Shown here piece by piece: positions 34,668 through 42,113 of a stretch of 42,113 nucleotides of DNA (positions are counted from its first letter, which is position 1; the number at the start of each line of letters is the position of its first letter). Source of the DNA: Butyrivibrio sp. (GTDB taxonomy: Bacteria; Bacillota; Clostridia; Lachnospirales; Lachnospiraceae); NCBI GenBank assembly GCA_017620235.1, contig JAFZQT010000033.1, positions 1 through 42,113 of the forward strand, given 5' to 3'. A program made the position numbers and the translations under genes. The notes below the pieces were generated by a model. That model made no database searches and was not told where the DNA came from. It saw nothing but the letters and a program-made list of their open reading frames with translations.

Positions 34668-34673
34668 TAAATA

Positions 34674-34702
34674 TTGCTTCGAAATCGCGTTGATAATAAA
34701 AT
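34674..34702 (+). promoter_or_regulatory. Putative promoter of the polysaccharide operon
   Basis: A weak -35 TTGCTT (34674-34679), a 17-base spacer and -10 TAAAAT (34697-34702). The poor -35 just downstream of the direct repeat would suit an activator-dependent promoter. Confidence 0.5.
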
Positions 34703-34767
34703 CTATACGTCAACGGCAAACGGTTTGACTAAATTTGAGCGATAAACTTATGCAAAGAGGGGCACTT

Positions 34768-37700
34768 ATGTTTAGAAGATTAAAAAATCTGTTTGTATTC
34801 GCTCTCGTTGCTATCATCAGCACTGCAAGTCTTGCAGGTTGCGGAGAAAAGCCCGAATCAGTTTCTGATATCGATCTAACCAAGATTCAGAGGCTTTCTT
34901 ATGATGCGACAGATGAGCACGAAATTGCGTTGGAGAAATTCAATAAGGGCTGTGAACCCGCGAAGATCATTCGTGATGATAAGACTCAGCCTGAAAAGAA
35001 CTTTTGTCTGATTTTTCAAGGCGCAAAGGATTCAGTTACCGTAGAAAAGGTGCTGCAACTCCTTGAAGAGAAAAATATCAAGGCTACATTCGCTATAACT
35101 GCGGCTACAGCTGCGGAGGATGATGCGTTGATCGATCTCATAATTGAAAAAGGACATGACATTATCGACAATGGTCTTAATGGCGATTCTTCAATAGATG
35201 TATTGTCCGATGAGGACATGGTCAGCAATTTTTCTGATTCCAGAAAAGTTTTTTCCACATTAATGGATGTTGCTCCCGATAAGATGATGCTGAACACTAC
35301 ATATTACAATGACACAATATGTATGGCTGCATCTGCTTCGGGTTATAACAAACTGGTTTCGCCAAGCTCAGGAAGCTATCTCAATGAAAAGAGCTTCAGA
35401 GATGCGCAGAACACTTCAGAATATGTTGCTAAACAGGGAAGCGGTAGGATCCTCGTTATCAAGCTTGATGAGTATATTGAATCTCTCGAGGTTGATCCGA
35501 AGGTAGAATACAAGGACCCTGCTATTGACGTGCAGGCAACTATAGTTCCCACAAATGGTGAAAAGACAGACGATAGAGATGTCGTTACCATGGTGGGCTG
35601 GCTTCTTGATGCAATGCAGTCACAGAATGTTGAGAATGTAAAGCTTGATAAGCTCAAAGCTCTCAATGATGAAGAGTATGTAAGACAGTTGTACGAAGAG
35701 ACAGGCGGTTATTCTGCTGAAGTATATGAAGAAGTAGCAACAATGAATGATGTTACGGGACTTTGCTTCTACGGAATCTCAGCTAATGCAGATAATATTG
35801 AAAATATCACTAAAGCACTTATTAAAGCTAACGCAAAAGCCACTTTCTTTGTAAGTTCAGAAGAGATAGAGAAATATCCCAAGGCTGTAGAGAAGATTGT
35901 AAGCTCGGGATTTTCAATTGCCACAAGAGGTACAACAGGCGGCAATATCAGTAATAAAGAGTTTTATGATATCTATGTCGACCTTAAGACTTCTGTAAGA
36001 AGTATTCAGAAGAACTATGGTCTTAAAGCTAAGTACTACATGCCTGAAGATGCAAGCGAGATCACAGAGAACCTGAGAATCGCTGCTAAGGTTGCCGGGC
36101 TTGATGTCGTTTCTCCTAAGAATGAAGCAATCCCTGAGAAGGGAAGCATCAGCTGCTTCGATCTCACAAGAGAGTTTGATATGGAGAAATTCAACGGCTA
36201 CATTTCTTCTACAGCAGGCAAGAATCAGACAATAGTAGATGTGACAGAGCTTGTTCGCTCATCATCATGTGAGCCTGTTACTGAAAAAGAGACACTTGAA
36301 CACCTGAGAAAAGAGAACCATGCAAGACTCGCTCAGGAGAAGAAGAATATATATACATCTGAAAGAGCTGTAACAATGACATTCTACGGAATCTCAAACA
36401 AGGCGGTTCTTAACGATGTACTTACGATACTTAAGAATAACGGATACAAAGGAACATTCTTTGTGACACCCGATGAGCTCAGCAGATGCGGTGAGTCCAT
36501 TACCAAGATTTTGAACGGTGGAAATGAGATCGGTATCGCATATGTAAGTAACTCACAGGTTGATCAGAGTTATGACGAAGTTGCGGGATATATCCTCGGT
36601 GCCCAGCAGTACGCAGAGTGGAAGTATGATGCCAAGATTTCTGTTGTTATGCAGCCTTACGGTGTTCCTTCTAAGGATACCAAGGAAGCTGTTGCATCAT
36701 GCGGATGCACACTTGCAGGATATGAGTACTCAATGGTTCAGTCTAAGGACCGCAGCGCTGTGGACCTCAGCTTCTACACAACACTTGCAAAGAAGGTAGA
36801 GGCACACAGAGGAAGTATCATTTACTTCAATATGAATTACTACACTGCAGATCAGGATGCTGCAAGTGGTGAAGGAACAACACTTCTCGCAGAACTTTTG
36901 AATAAGTTTATCGAGACAAAGATATACGCACTTACATATAAGGATGTATATGGAAATGTGCAGCCTTCAACATCATATACGGTTAAGACATTCAGTGAAC
37001 TTTCATCTTCACAGTATGTATATGCACCTATCAAGAACTCGCAGAAGATCGTTTCAAACAATAACAATATTGTTGAGGCACTTCCGGATAACGCGACAAA
37101 GAATGCATATATGGCAGGACACTATATCGGAAATCCCGATGTAACATACATCCCCGGATTTACTGATGAAGAGATGAAGGCATACGATACAACAGGTAAG
37201 ATCTCAAAGAACAAGGTCATCTTCCTTACATTCGATGACTGGGGATATGAGCAGGATATAAACGAACTTCTTTATGTCCTTGATAAGTACAAGGTAAAAG
37301 GTAACTTCTTTGTCAGAACAAACAACGTAGCTGACAACCCGAACCTTTTGAGAGCGATTGCGGTCAGCGGTCACATGATCGGATCACACTCCAACTCACA
37401 CATGGTTGCATGGAATGCTACACAGAATCCTGACGGTACTTATACTTACGATTCAATCAGTGAGGATGCCGGAAAGAGACTTAGAGCGGACGTAGTAAAC
37501 AGCTACTCGACTTTGAATAAGTATTGCGGAGATGTAGTGGTTGACGGAAGAAGAGCTCTTTCAACTATCTACAGACCACCGACACTTGCAATGAGCCGAA
37601 TCGGCATGGAGAACATCTTGGATGTCGGATTCACATATATTGTCAGTGGAGACTTTAGCTCGGGGGATTATAATTGCAACTCTGTTGACGAGGTTGTGAA

Positions 37701-37878
37701 TATACTTCGAAACGGTAAGAAAGCATGGTACGGAACTGCAACCGTAGGTAACGGTTCCTGTCTCGTACTTCACATGTCACCCAATGCACAGTATACTGCC
37801 GAGGCGCTCGATATCATGATTCCGGAATGGCAAGCTCAGGGCTATAAATTTGGCAGACTGGACGATTACCTAAGATGA
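34768..37878 (+). CDS. Lipoprotein with four NodB-like polysaccharide deacetylase repeats
   Basis: This 1036-residue protein begins with a lipoprotein signal peptide (lipobox SLAGC), so it should be anchored on the outer face of the membrane. It appears to contain four NodB-type units, at about 77-220, 331-475, 535-735 and 816-1036. Each starts with a strand like CFYGIS/TFYGIS and an (N)xKATFFV strand. Only the fourth has the catalytic set: TFDDW (D823, D824), HSNSH (H874, H878), YRPP (R936) and H1002. The others lack these residues and may bind glycan. The likely role is deacetylation of an extracellular polysaccharide or of peptidoglycan. The ATG at 34768 follows AGAGGGG. The glycosyltransferase gene starts 14 bases on. 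Confidence 0.85.
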   Translation: MFRRLKNLFVFALVAIISTASLAGCGEKPESVSDIDLTKIQRLSYDATDEHEIALEKFNKGCEPAKIIRDDKTQPEKNFCLIFQGAKDSVTVEKVLQLLEEKNIKATFAITAATAAEDDALIDLIIEKGHDIIDNGLNGDSSIDVLSDEDMVSNFSDSRKVFSTLMDVAPDKMMLNTTYYNDTICMAASASGYNKLVSPSSGSYLNEKSFRDAQNTSEYVAKQGSGRILVIKLDEYIESLEVDPKVEYKDPAIDVQATIVPTNGEKTDDRDVVTMVGWLLDAMQSQNVENVKLDKLKALNDEEYVRQLYEETGGYSAEVYEEVATMNDVTGLCFYGISANADNIENITKALIKANAKATFFVSSEEIEKYPKAVEKIVSSGFSIATRGTTGGNISNKEFYDIYVDLKTSVRSIQKNYGLKAKYYMPEDASEITENLRIAAKVAGLDVVSPKNEAIPEKGSISCFDLTREFDMEKFNGYISSTAGKNQTIVDVTELVRSSSCEPVTEKETLEHLRKENHARLAQEKKNIYTSERAVTMTFYGISNKAVLNDVLTILKNNGYKGTFFVTPDELSRCGESITKILNGGNEIGIAYVSNSQVDQSYDEVAGYILGAQQYAEWKYDAKISVVMQPYGVPSKDTKEAVASCGCTLAGYEYSMVQSKDRSAVDLSFYTTLAKKVEAHRGSIIYFNMNYYTADQDAASGEGTTLLAELLNKFIETKIYALTYKDVYGNVQPSTSYTVKTFSELSSSQYVYAPIKNSQKIVSNNNNIVEALPDNATKNAYMAGHYIGNPDVTYIPGFTDEEMKAYDTTGKISKNKVIFLTFDDWGYEQDINELLYVLDKYKVKGNFFVRTNNVADNPNLLRAIAVSGHMIGSHSNSHMVAWNATQNPDGTYTYDSISEDAGKRLRADVVNSYSTLNKYCGDVVVDGRRALSTIYRPPTLAMSRIGMENILDVGFTYIVSGDFSSGDYNCNSVDEVVNILRNGKKAWYGTATVGNGSCLVLHMSPNAQYTAEALDIMIPEWQAQGYKFGRLDDYLR

Positions 37879-37892
37879 TTGAGGGGTAAAAA

Positions 37893-39782
37893 ATGGAATT
37901 TCTGGATAAGTTCAAAAAGAAAAAAGGTTCTGTAAACAAAGAAGACGTGATGGCTGTTGAAAAGAAAGACAGAAGAGTACTTTCACATGTCCCGGATTCT
38001 ACGAAACAAAGAACAAATACAGAACGAAGAGGAAATAGTAGCGATAAGAAGAGTGAAGATTACGAGGCTTTTCTCAAAGAGAGTAAATCCGGAGTAAGAT
38101 ACGTTACAGGTTTCCCTGTACATATGAGAAGCTATGCCAAAGAGGGACCGAAGGTCAGCGGAGTGGGCAAGGTAGTTGATATATCAAATACAGGTATGCT
38201 CGTTGAAGTTGGCAGAGAGGAATTCAGTGCCCTCAGCACCAAGACAATGCTCAAGGTGGACTTCAGGGTTGTTCCGGGAAGTATGCCTGAAGGTAATGAG
38301 ATGCGGGTTAAACAGAAAGTAAAGGTTGTCCGTACTTTCATTACTTCCGACGGCAAGTTCATGATCGGAATTAACTTCGGCAAAGAGCTTCACAACTATG
38401 CCGCAGCAAACAAGGACAGATTCATGTTTGTATCTTCGGTCATTTTGATCGCATTTACTATTGCATGTATCATCCTCATGAGAGCTGAGAGCATCATTTA
38501 CTTTAAGTTTAATAAGCTCCTGTATCTGTACAGTATGGTCACAGCAGTGTTCCTCTTGAGCAGATACGTGTTCGGTGCTTTTTACAGACCAAAGAAGGTT
38601 GATCCGGACTTTACGCCCGGTGTTTCAATCCTTATCCCTTGTTTTAACGAGGAAGAGTGGATCGGAAGAACGATAGAGAGCTGTGTCAATCAGGAATATC
38701 CTATAGACAAGCTTGAAGTCATCATTATTGACGACTGTTCAACTGATAATTCTGTTGAGAAGATAAAGGAAACAATCGAGAATCTTAAGAAAGAAGCAAA
38801 TGATAAGTTCGAGCTTGAAGGCAGAATTTCCTATTGTGTACAGGAAAAGAATGCCGGAAAGAGAGATGCTCTTGTAAGAGGTTCTGAACTTGCAAAGCAT
38901 GAGCTTGTTGTCTTTGTTGATTCGGACAGCTTCCTTGATCCATATGCGATAAGGCATCTGGTTCAGCCCTTCAAGGATCCCAAGATGGGCGGTGTTGCCG
39001 GACGTACAGACGTAGCAAATACATACACAAATGCTCTTACCAAGATGCAGAGTGTTAGATATTACATAGCTTTCAGAGTTATGAAAGCGGCAGAGGGACT
39101 CTTTGATGCGGTTACATGTCTCTCGGGACCTCTTTCTTGTTACAGGAAAGAGATCATCCTTGAGAACAAAGAAGCATGGATGAATCAGAAATTCCTCGGA
39201 CATAGAGCTACGTTTGGTGATGACAGAGCGATGACAAACTTCATCCTCAGACATTACAGAACGACATATCAGGACACAGCGGTATGCTCAACGATCGTTC
39301 CGAATAAACACTCTGTTTTCCTTAAACAGCAGATGAGATGGAAGAGATCATGGCTCAGAGAATCTCTTATTGCAGCTTCGTTTATGTGGAAGAAAGAACC
39401 TTTTGCGGTGATCGGTTTCTATATGGGACTTGTAGTTCCTGTAGCTGCTCCGCTGGTAGTTCTTTATAACCTTGTATATGTACCTTTGACACAACACATT
39501 TTCCCGACTGCATTTTTAATGGGATTGTTCCTGATGTCATTCCTGATGAGTATGTCGCAGATGCTTCTCAGAAAGAGCTCAACATGGGCTTATGGCCTTT
39601 TATTCTGCATTTATTATGAGCTTATTCTTTTGTGGCAGATGCCTATTGCATGGTTTACATTCTGGAAATCAACATGGGGCACCAGAATGACGCCAAGCGA
39701 CCTTGAGGAAGCCGAAAAGAAGCGTATTCGCAAGGAAAAGAAAAGCAAAAATAAGTCGTCCGATAATAAAAACGTGGAATAA
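37893..39782 (+). CDS. Family 2 glycosyltransferase (polysaccharide synthase) with N-terminal PilZ domain
   Basis: This 629-residue membrane protein probably builds and exports a polysaccharide. Residues about 65-170 look like a PilZ c-di-GMP-binding domain with DISNTG (96-101, DxSxxG); the usual RxxxR is not obvious just ahead of it. Two membrane helices (about 178-230) lead into a GT2 domain: SILIPCFNEE, DDCSTD, VDSDS (342-346), GDDRA (442-446) and QQMRW (479-483, QxxRW). Three or four more helices and a lysine-rich tail follow. These motifs are those of processive synthases such as cellulose, hyaluronan and PgaC-type poly-GlcNAc synthases. In cellulose synthase the PilZ domain is C-terminal, so the order is reversed. 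The polymer is unknown. Confidence 0.88.
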   Translation: MEFLDKFKKKKGSVNKEDVMAVEKKDRRVLSHVPDSTKQRTNTERRGNSSDKKSEDYEAFLKESKSGVRYVTGFPVHMRSYAKEGPKVSGVGKVVDISNTGMLVEVGREEFSALSTKTMLKVDFRVVPGSMPEGNEMRVKQKVKVVRTFITSDGKFMIGINFGKELHNYAAANKDRFMFVSSVILIAFTIACIILMRAESIIYFKFNKLLYLYSMVTAVFLLSRYVFGAFYRPKKVDPDFTPGVSILIPCFNEEEWIGRTIESCVNQEYPIDKLEVIIIDDCSTDNSVEKIKETIENLKKEANDKFELEGRISYCVQEKNAGKRDALVRGSELAKHELVVFVDSDSFLDPYAIRHLVQPFKDPKMGGVAGRTDVANTYTNALTKMQSVRYYIAFRVMKAAEGLFDAVTCLSGPLSCYRKEIILENKEAWMNQKFLGHRATFGDDRAMTNFILRHYRTTYQDTAVCSTIVPNKHSVFLKQQMRWKRSWLRESLIAASFMWKKEPFAVIGFYMGLVVPVAAPLVVLYNLVYVPLTQHIFPTAFLMGLFLMSFLMSMSQMLLRKSSTWAYGLLFCIYYELILLWQMPIAWFTFWKSTWGTRMTPSDLEEAEKKRIRKEKKSKNKSSDNKNVE

Positions 39783-39791
39783 GGTGGAAAT

Positions 39792-41651
39792 ATGTATAAG
39801 ATTGAATCATCAAAAGATATAAAGAAGTTGATACGTTCAATATTAGAGCTGGTGCTTCTGGTTTCAATTTTGGCTTTCGTATTGAGCTCACTGCTTTCTT
39901 CTACAACGTACAGACCGTACAATCCATTGGATACGAGCGTGGTTTCACGTTTAGATCACGGATTTATAGCTATTTCGTATTCCGGTGTTGCAAGGGATGA
40001 GAGCAATTCCAGGATAAGTGTCGACAGACTTGAGGAGCATCTTAAAGCTCTTCAGGAGAGCGGATACGTTACTATCACGCAGAATGATATCGATAACTAT
40101 TACAATCGTGGAATCGCACTTCCCGATAAAGCTCTTTTCCTTATGTATGAGGATGGAAGAAATGACACGGCTATCTTTTCTCAGAAGATAATGGAAAAAT
40201 ACAACTACAAGGCAACGATGTTTACTTATGCCGAGAAGTTCAGAAGTAAAGATGCATTTTTCCTTATGCCTGAAGAGCTTAAGAGACTTGAAGAGAGTAC
40301 TTACTGGGAACTTGGAAGTAATGGATACAGACTTGGATATATAAACGTATTTGACAGATACAACAGATATATCGGAGAACTCTCAAGTGAAGAGTATTCT
40401 TCAATGAGCAAGTATTTCGGAAGGAATTACAATCATTACCTTATGGACTACATAAGAGATGAGAATGACGTTCCCAAGGAATCATACAACGAGATGCAAA
40501 AGAGAATTTCCGGTGAGTATGGTCTTATGAAGCAGGAGTATCAACACGGACTTGGCAAAGTACCCGGTGCATATGTGCTTCTTCACTCAAATACCGGTAA
40601 ATTCGGTGAAAATGATAAAGTAAGTGCTGTCAATGAGAGAGCAATCAACAATACCTTCAAGATGAATTTCAACAGAGAAGGATATGCACTCAATAACAAA
40701 AAGAGCAGTATTTACGATCTTACACGCCTTGAGCCTCAGCCAAGCTGGTATACAAATCACCTGCTTATGAGGATAAAGGATGATCTTCCTGAAGAAGATC
40801 AGAAAAATATAGAGTTTGTCACCGGAGATGGCGACTCAAAGAACGCTTGGGAGCTCATACAGGGAGCTGCCGAGTACAGGAAGAATGATGAAATTATTGC
40901 GCTTACATCTCTTCCTCAGGAAATGGGTATCTTAAAATTAAAAGACAGTGAAAACAGCAAGAACGTTGAAGTTTCTGCAACACTGAAAGGAAATGTGCTT
41001 GGTTGCCAGTCGGTAATTCTCAAAGCTAACGACAAGCCTGATTCCGGAGTGGAAGTAAGGCTCATGAACAATCATCTTTATCTTGTAAACGGTAAAGAGA
41101 TTCTTGAGGATATCGATCTCTATGACTTTGACGGCGGCGATAAGACTTCTGTTGAAGAAGATATGAGAGATTCACTTGCCGGTGAATATGCTGCTTTTGC
41201 AAGATATGCAGTTAGCCACAAGGAAGCTGTAGAGTACACAAATCTTTCCAATGAAGCCAAGAAAGCTAAGGTTAAGACATTGGAAGAAGGTGGCGAAGAG
41301 TACAGACCTGTATTCCAGATCAGTGACAGAGGAAACAGAAAGCTTGACATAACACTTGTTGATGGCATGATCACTGTTAAGCTCGACGGAAAGGTTGCAA
41401 TTGAAAATCATGCGATTAAAAACCTTCACGATGGAGCAATTTATTTGAAGAGTGCCTGGACAGAGTATGGATACAGTCAGAGAAACATTGCTGATGATGT
41501 ATATGACGGAGTGTTTGAGAAAGTAACCGTCAAAGATCTCGACAACGGTACTGTATTGTTTACCAACGTACTCACAGGTATGCAGAATGTTCAGAGAAAA
41601 GCTGAACAGACATTCAATTCGGTAATAAACTGGTTTATTACAAATATTTAA
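39792..41651 (+). CDS. PgaB/IcaB-like membrane-anchored protein with degenerate deacetylase motifs and a C-terminal jelly-roll-like domain
   Basis: This 619-residue protein has an N-terminal membrane anchor (about 13-36) without a lipobox and should face outward. Residues 55-180 follow the PgaB/IcaB pattern: a strand, LEEHLKALQESGY, ITQNDIDNYY, LPDKALFLMYEDG, YKATMFTYAEKF. The usual FDDG is YEDG (119-122), and the usual SHT metal motif reads LGSNGY, so key residues are changed and activity is doubtful. The last 250 residues form a beta-rich region, possibly carbohydrate-binding, with repeated strands such as VEVRLMNNHLYLVNG and LDITLVDGMITVKLDGK. It starts 9 bases after the synthase gene behind AAGGTGG. 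It may guide or process the polymer. Confidence 0.75.
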   Translation: MYKIESSKDIKKLIRSILELVLLVSILAFVLSSLLSSTTYRPYNPLDTSVVSRLDHGFIAISYSGVARDESNSRISVDRLEEHLKALQESGYVTITQNDIDNYYNRGIALPDKALFLMYEDGRNDTAIFSQKIMEKYNYKATMFTYAEKFRSKDAFFLMPEELKRLEESTYWELGSNGYRLGYINVFDRYNRYIGELSSEEYSSMSKYFGRNYNHYLMDYIRDENDVPKESYNEMQKRISGEYGLMKQEYQHGLGKVPGAYVLLHSNTGKFGENDKVSAVNERAINNTFKMNFNREGYALNNKKSSIYDLTRLEPQPSWYTNHLLMRIKDDLPEEDQKNIEFVTGDGDSKNAWELIQGAAEYRKNDEIIALTSLPQEMGILKLKDSENSKNVEVSATLKGNVLGCQSVILKANDKPDSGVEVRLMNNHLYLVNGKEILEDIDLYDFDGGDKTSVEEDMRDSLAGEYAAFARYAVSHKEAVEYTNLSNEAKKAKVKTLEEGGEEYRPVFQISDRGNRKLDITLVDGMITVKLDGKVAIENHAIKNLHDGAIYLKSAWTEYGYSQRNIADDVYDGVFEKVTVKDLDNGTVLFTNVLTGMQNVQRKAEQTFNSVINWFITNI

Positions 41652-41682
41652 TGATGAAGCCTGACTATGAATAGGGGAGACT

Positions 41683-42113
41683 ATGAATAAAAAAGCAAAT
41701 GCAGTGCTTTTGGCAATGGTTCTATGTTTTGGTTCATTATGCGGCTGTGGGGAAACCGCGAATCATGGAAACAGTACCGATGCGGGAAGTGAAGCTGAAT
41801 ATGCTACTGTGATCACTGGCGGAAATGGGGAAGAAGCCAAGGATGCTACTGTCTGGTATCCTTATTGGGATAACGCCACTGCTGATGAGGAGCTTGCCGC
41901 TATAGGCGACCACCTCGGTACGATATGCTTTTTTGCTGCGTACTTCGACAAGAACAGCAAGATGTTTATTCCCGATAACATAACAGACAAGATAGAACAG
42001 TTCAATAAGTCAGGTTATCTAAAAGGAAAGACAACATTTCTTACAATAGTTAATGATAAGTTGCTTGAAGAGGGTTCATCCCTGAAAGACACTGAGCTTT
42101 TGTATGAGATATT
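41683..42113 (+). CDS. Lipoprotein, possibly glycoside-hydrolase-like (3' partial)
   Basis: The frame is open to the end of the window, giving 143 codons. AGGGGA precedes the ATG. A signal peptide ends in the lipobox LCGC (C22), followed by a flexible Ser/Gly/Glu-rich linker. From about residue 55 a folded domain begins (VWYPYWDNATADEELAAIGDHLGTICFFAAYF, then KTTFLTIVND). This pattern of a first beta strand with a WYPYW-like aromatic cluster and a following helix resembles the start of TIM-barrel GH18-like domains. That is tentative because most of the protein is missing. It is probably the fourth gene of the polysaccharide operon, 31 bases after the previous stop. Confidence 0.6.
   Translation, partial: MNKKANAVLLAMVLCFGSLCGCGETANHGNSTDAGSEAEYATVITGGNGEEAKDATVWYPYWDNATADEELAAIGDHLGTICFFAAYFDKNSKMFIPDNITDKIEQFNKSGYLKGKTTFLTIVNDKLLEEGSSLKDTELLYEI

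Noticed and set aside
38739-39254. 171-codon minus-strand frame within the glycosyltransferase gene
   Set aside because: Shadow of the conserved GT2 domain.
1-42113. CRISPR arrays, insertion sequences, phage genes or attachment site next to tRNA-Leu
   Set aside because: No regularly spaced repeats, transposase, integrase or duplicated tRNA end was seen; the tRNA is flanked by ordinary housekeeping genes.

Overview
The window is a gene-dense, moderately AT-rich stretch of a Firmicutes chromosome. Its gene content suggests a clostridial organism, most likely of the Lachnospiraceae (Butyrivibrio/Roseburia-like). The pointers are Gram-positive-type ribosome binding sites, B. subtilis-type SOS boxes before recA, RNase Y, a GerW (YtfJ) sporulation-family gene, a CBS-containing family II pyrophosphatase, and a UPF0210/ACT pair. 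Genus assignment is an inference and cannot be settled from the sequence alone. There is no sign of phage, insertion sequence or CRISPR array, and no gene-free stretch exceeds about 300 bases.

Layout. 1-1296: the 3' part of a glutamate synthase small subunit / NfnB-like flavoprotein, closed by a terminator. 1385-8613: ruvA, ruvB, zapA, a U32 peptidase, an FtsW/RodA-type glycan polymerase and its partner transpeptidase, covering recombination and then cell-wall growth and division. 8614-9678 (minus): a first HD-GYP protein with an altered HD motif. 9830-12167: a small unknown protein, then a YtfI (DUF2953)/GerW pair and a coiled-coil J-domain protein. 12433-15775: recA under a LexA-type promoter, recX, and RNase Y. 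15868-20680: an RsmF-type rRNA methyltransferase and a two-gene heterodimeric ABC exporter. 20786-23288: a pyrophosphatase, tRNA-Leu(CAA) and a NUDIX hydrolase. 23442-24975: a second, intact HD-GYP protein and a small zinc-finger membrane protein. 25041-32495: a tight run of polA, coaE, an oversized FtsA-like protein, a WalJ-like metallo-hydrolase, an ACT protein and a UPF0210 protein.

32496-42113 is the most distinctive part. A LytTR response regulator and a GHKL sensor kinase (minus strand) are transcribed divergently from a putative exopolysaccharide operon. That operon holds a lipoprotein with four NodB-like repeats (only the last with a complete active site), a family 2 glycosyltransferase with an N-terminal PilZ domain, a PgaB/IcaB-like membrane-anchored protein whose deacetylase motifs are degenerate, and the start of another lipoprotein. 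With two HD-GYP proteins elsewhere in the window, this suggests a c-di-GMP-controlled, synthase-dependent polysaccharide that may be deacetylated outside the cell. No characterised system of exactly this composition is known to me; the polymer is unknown.

Other unusual points are a DNA polymerase I with a shrunken, apparently inactive 5'-nuclease region, an ABC exporter with one degenerate ATP site, and two convergent gene pairs whose stop codons abut with no base between them.
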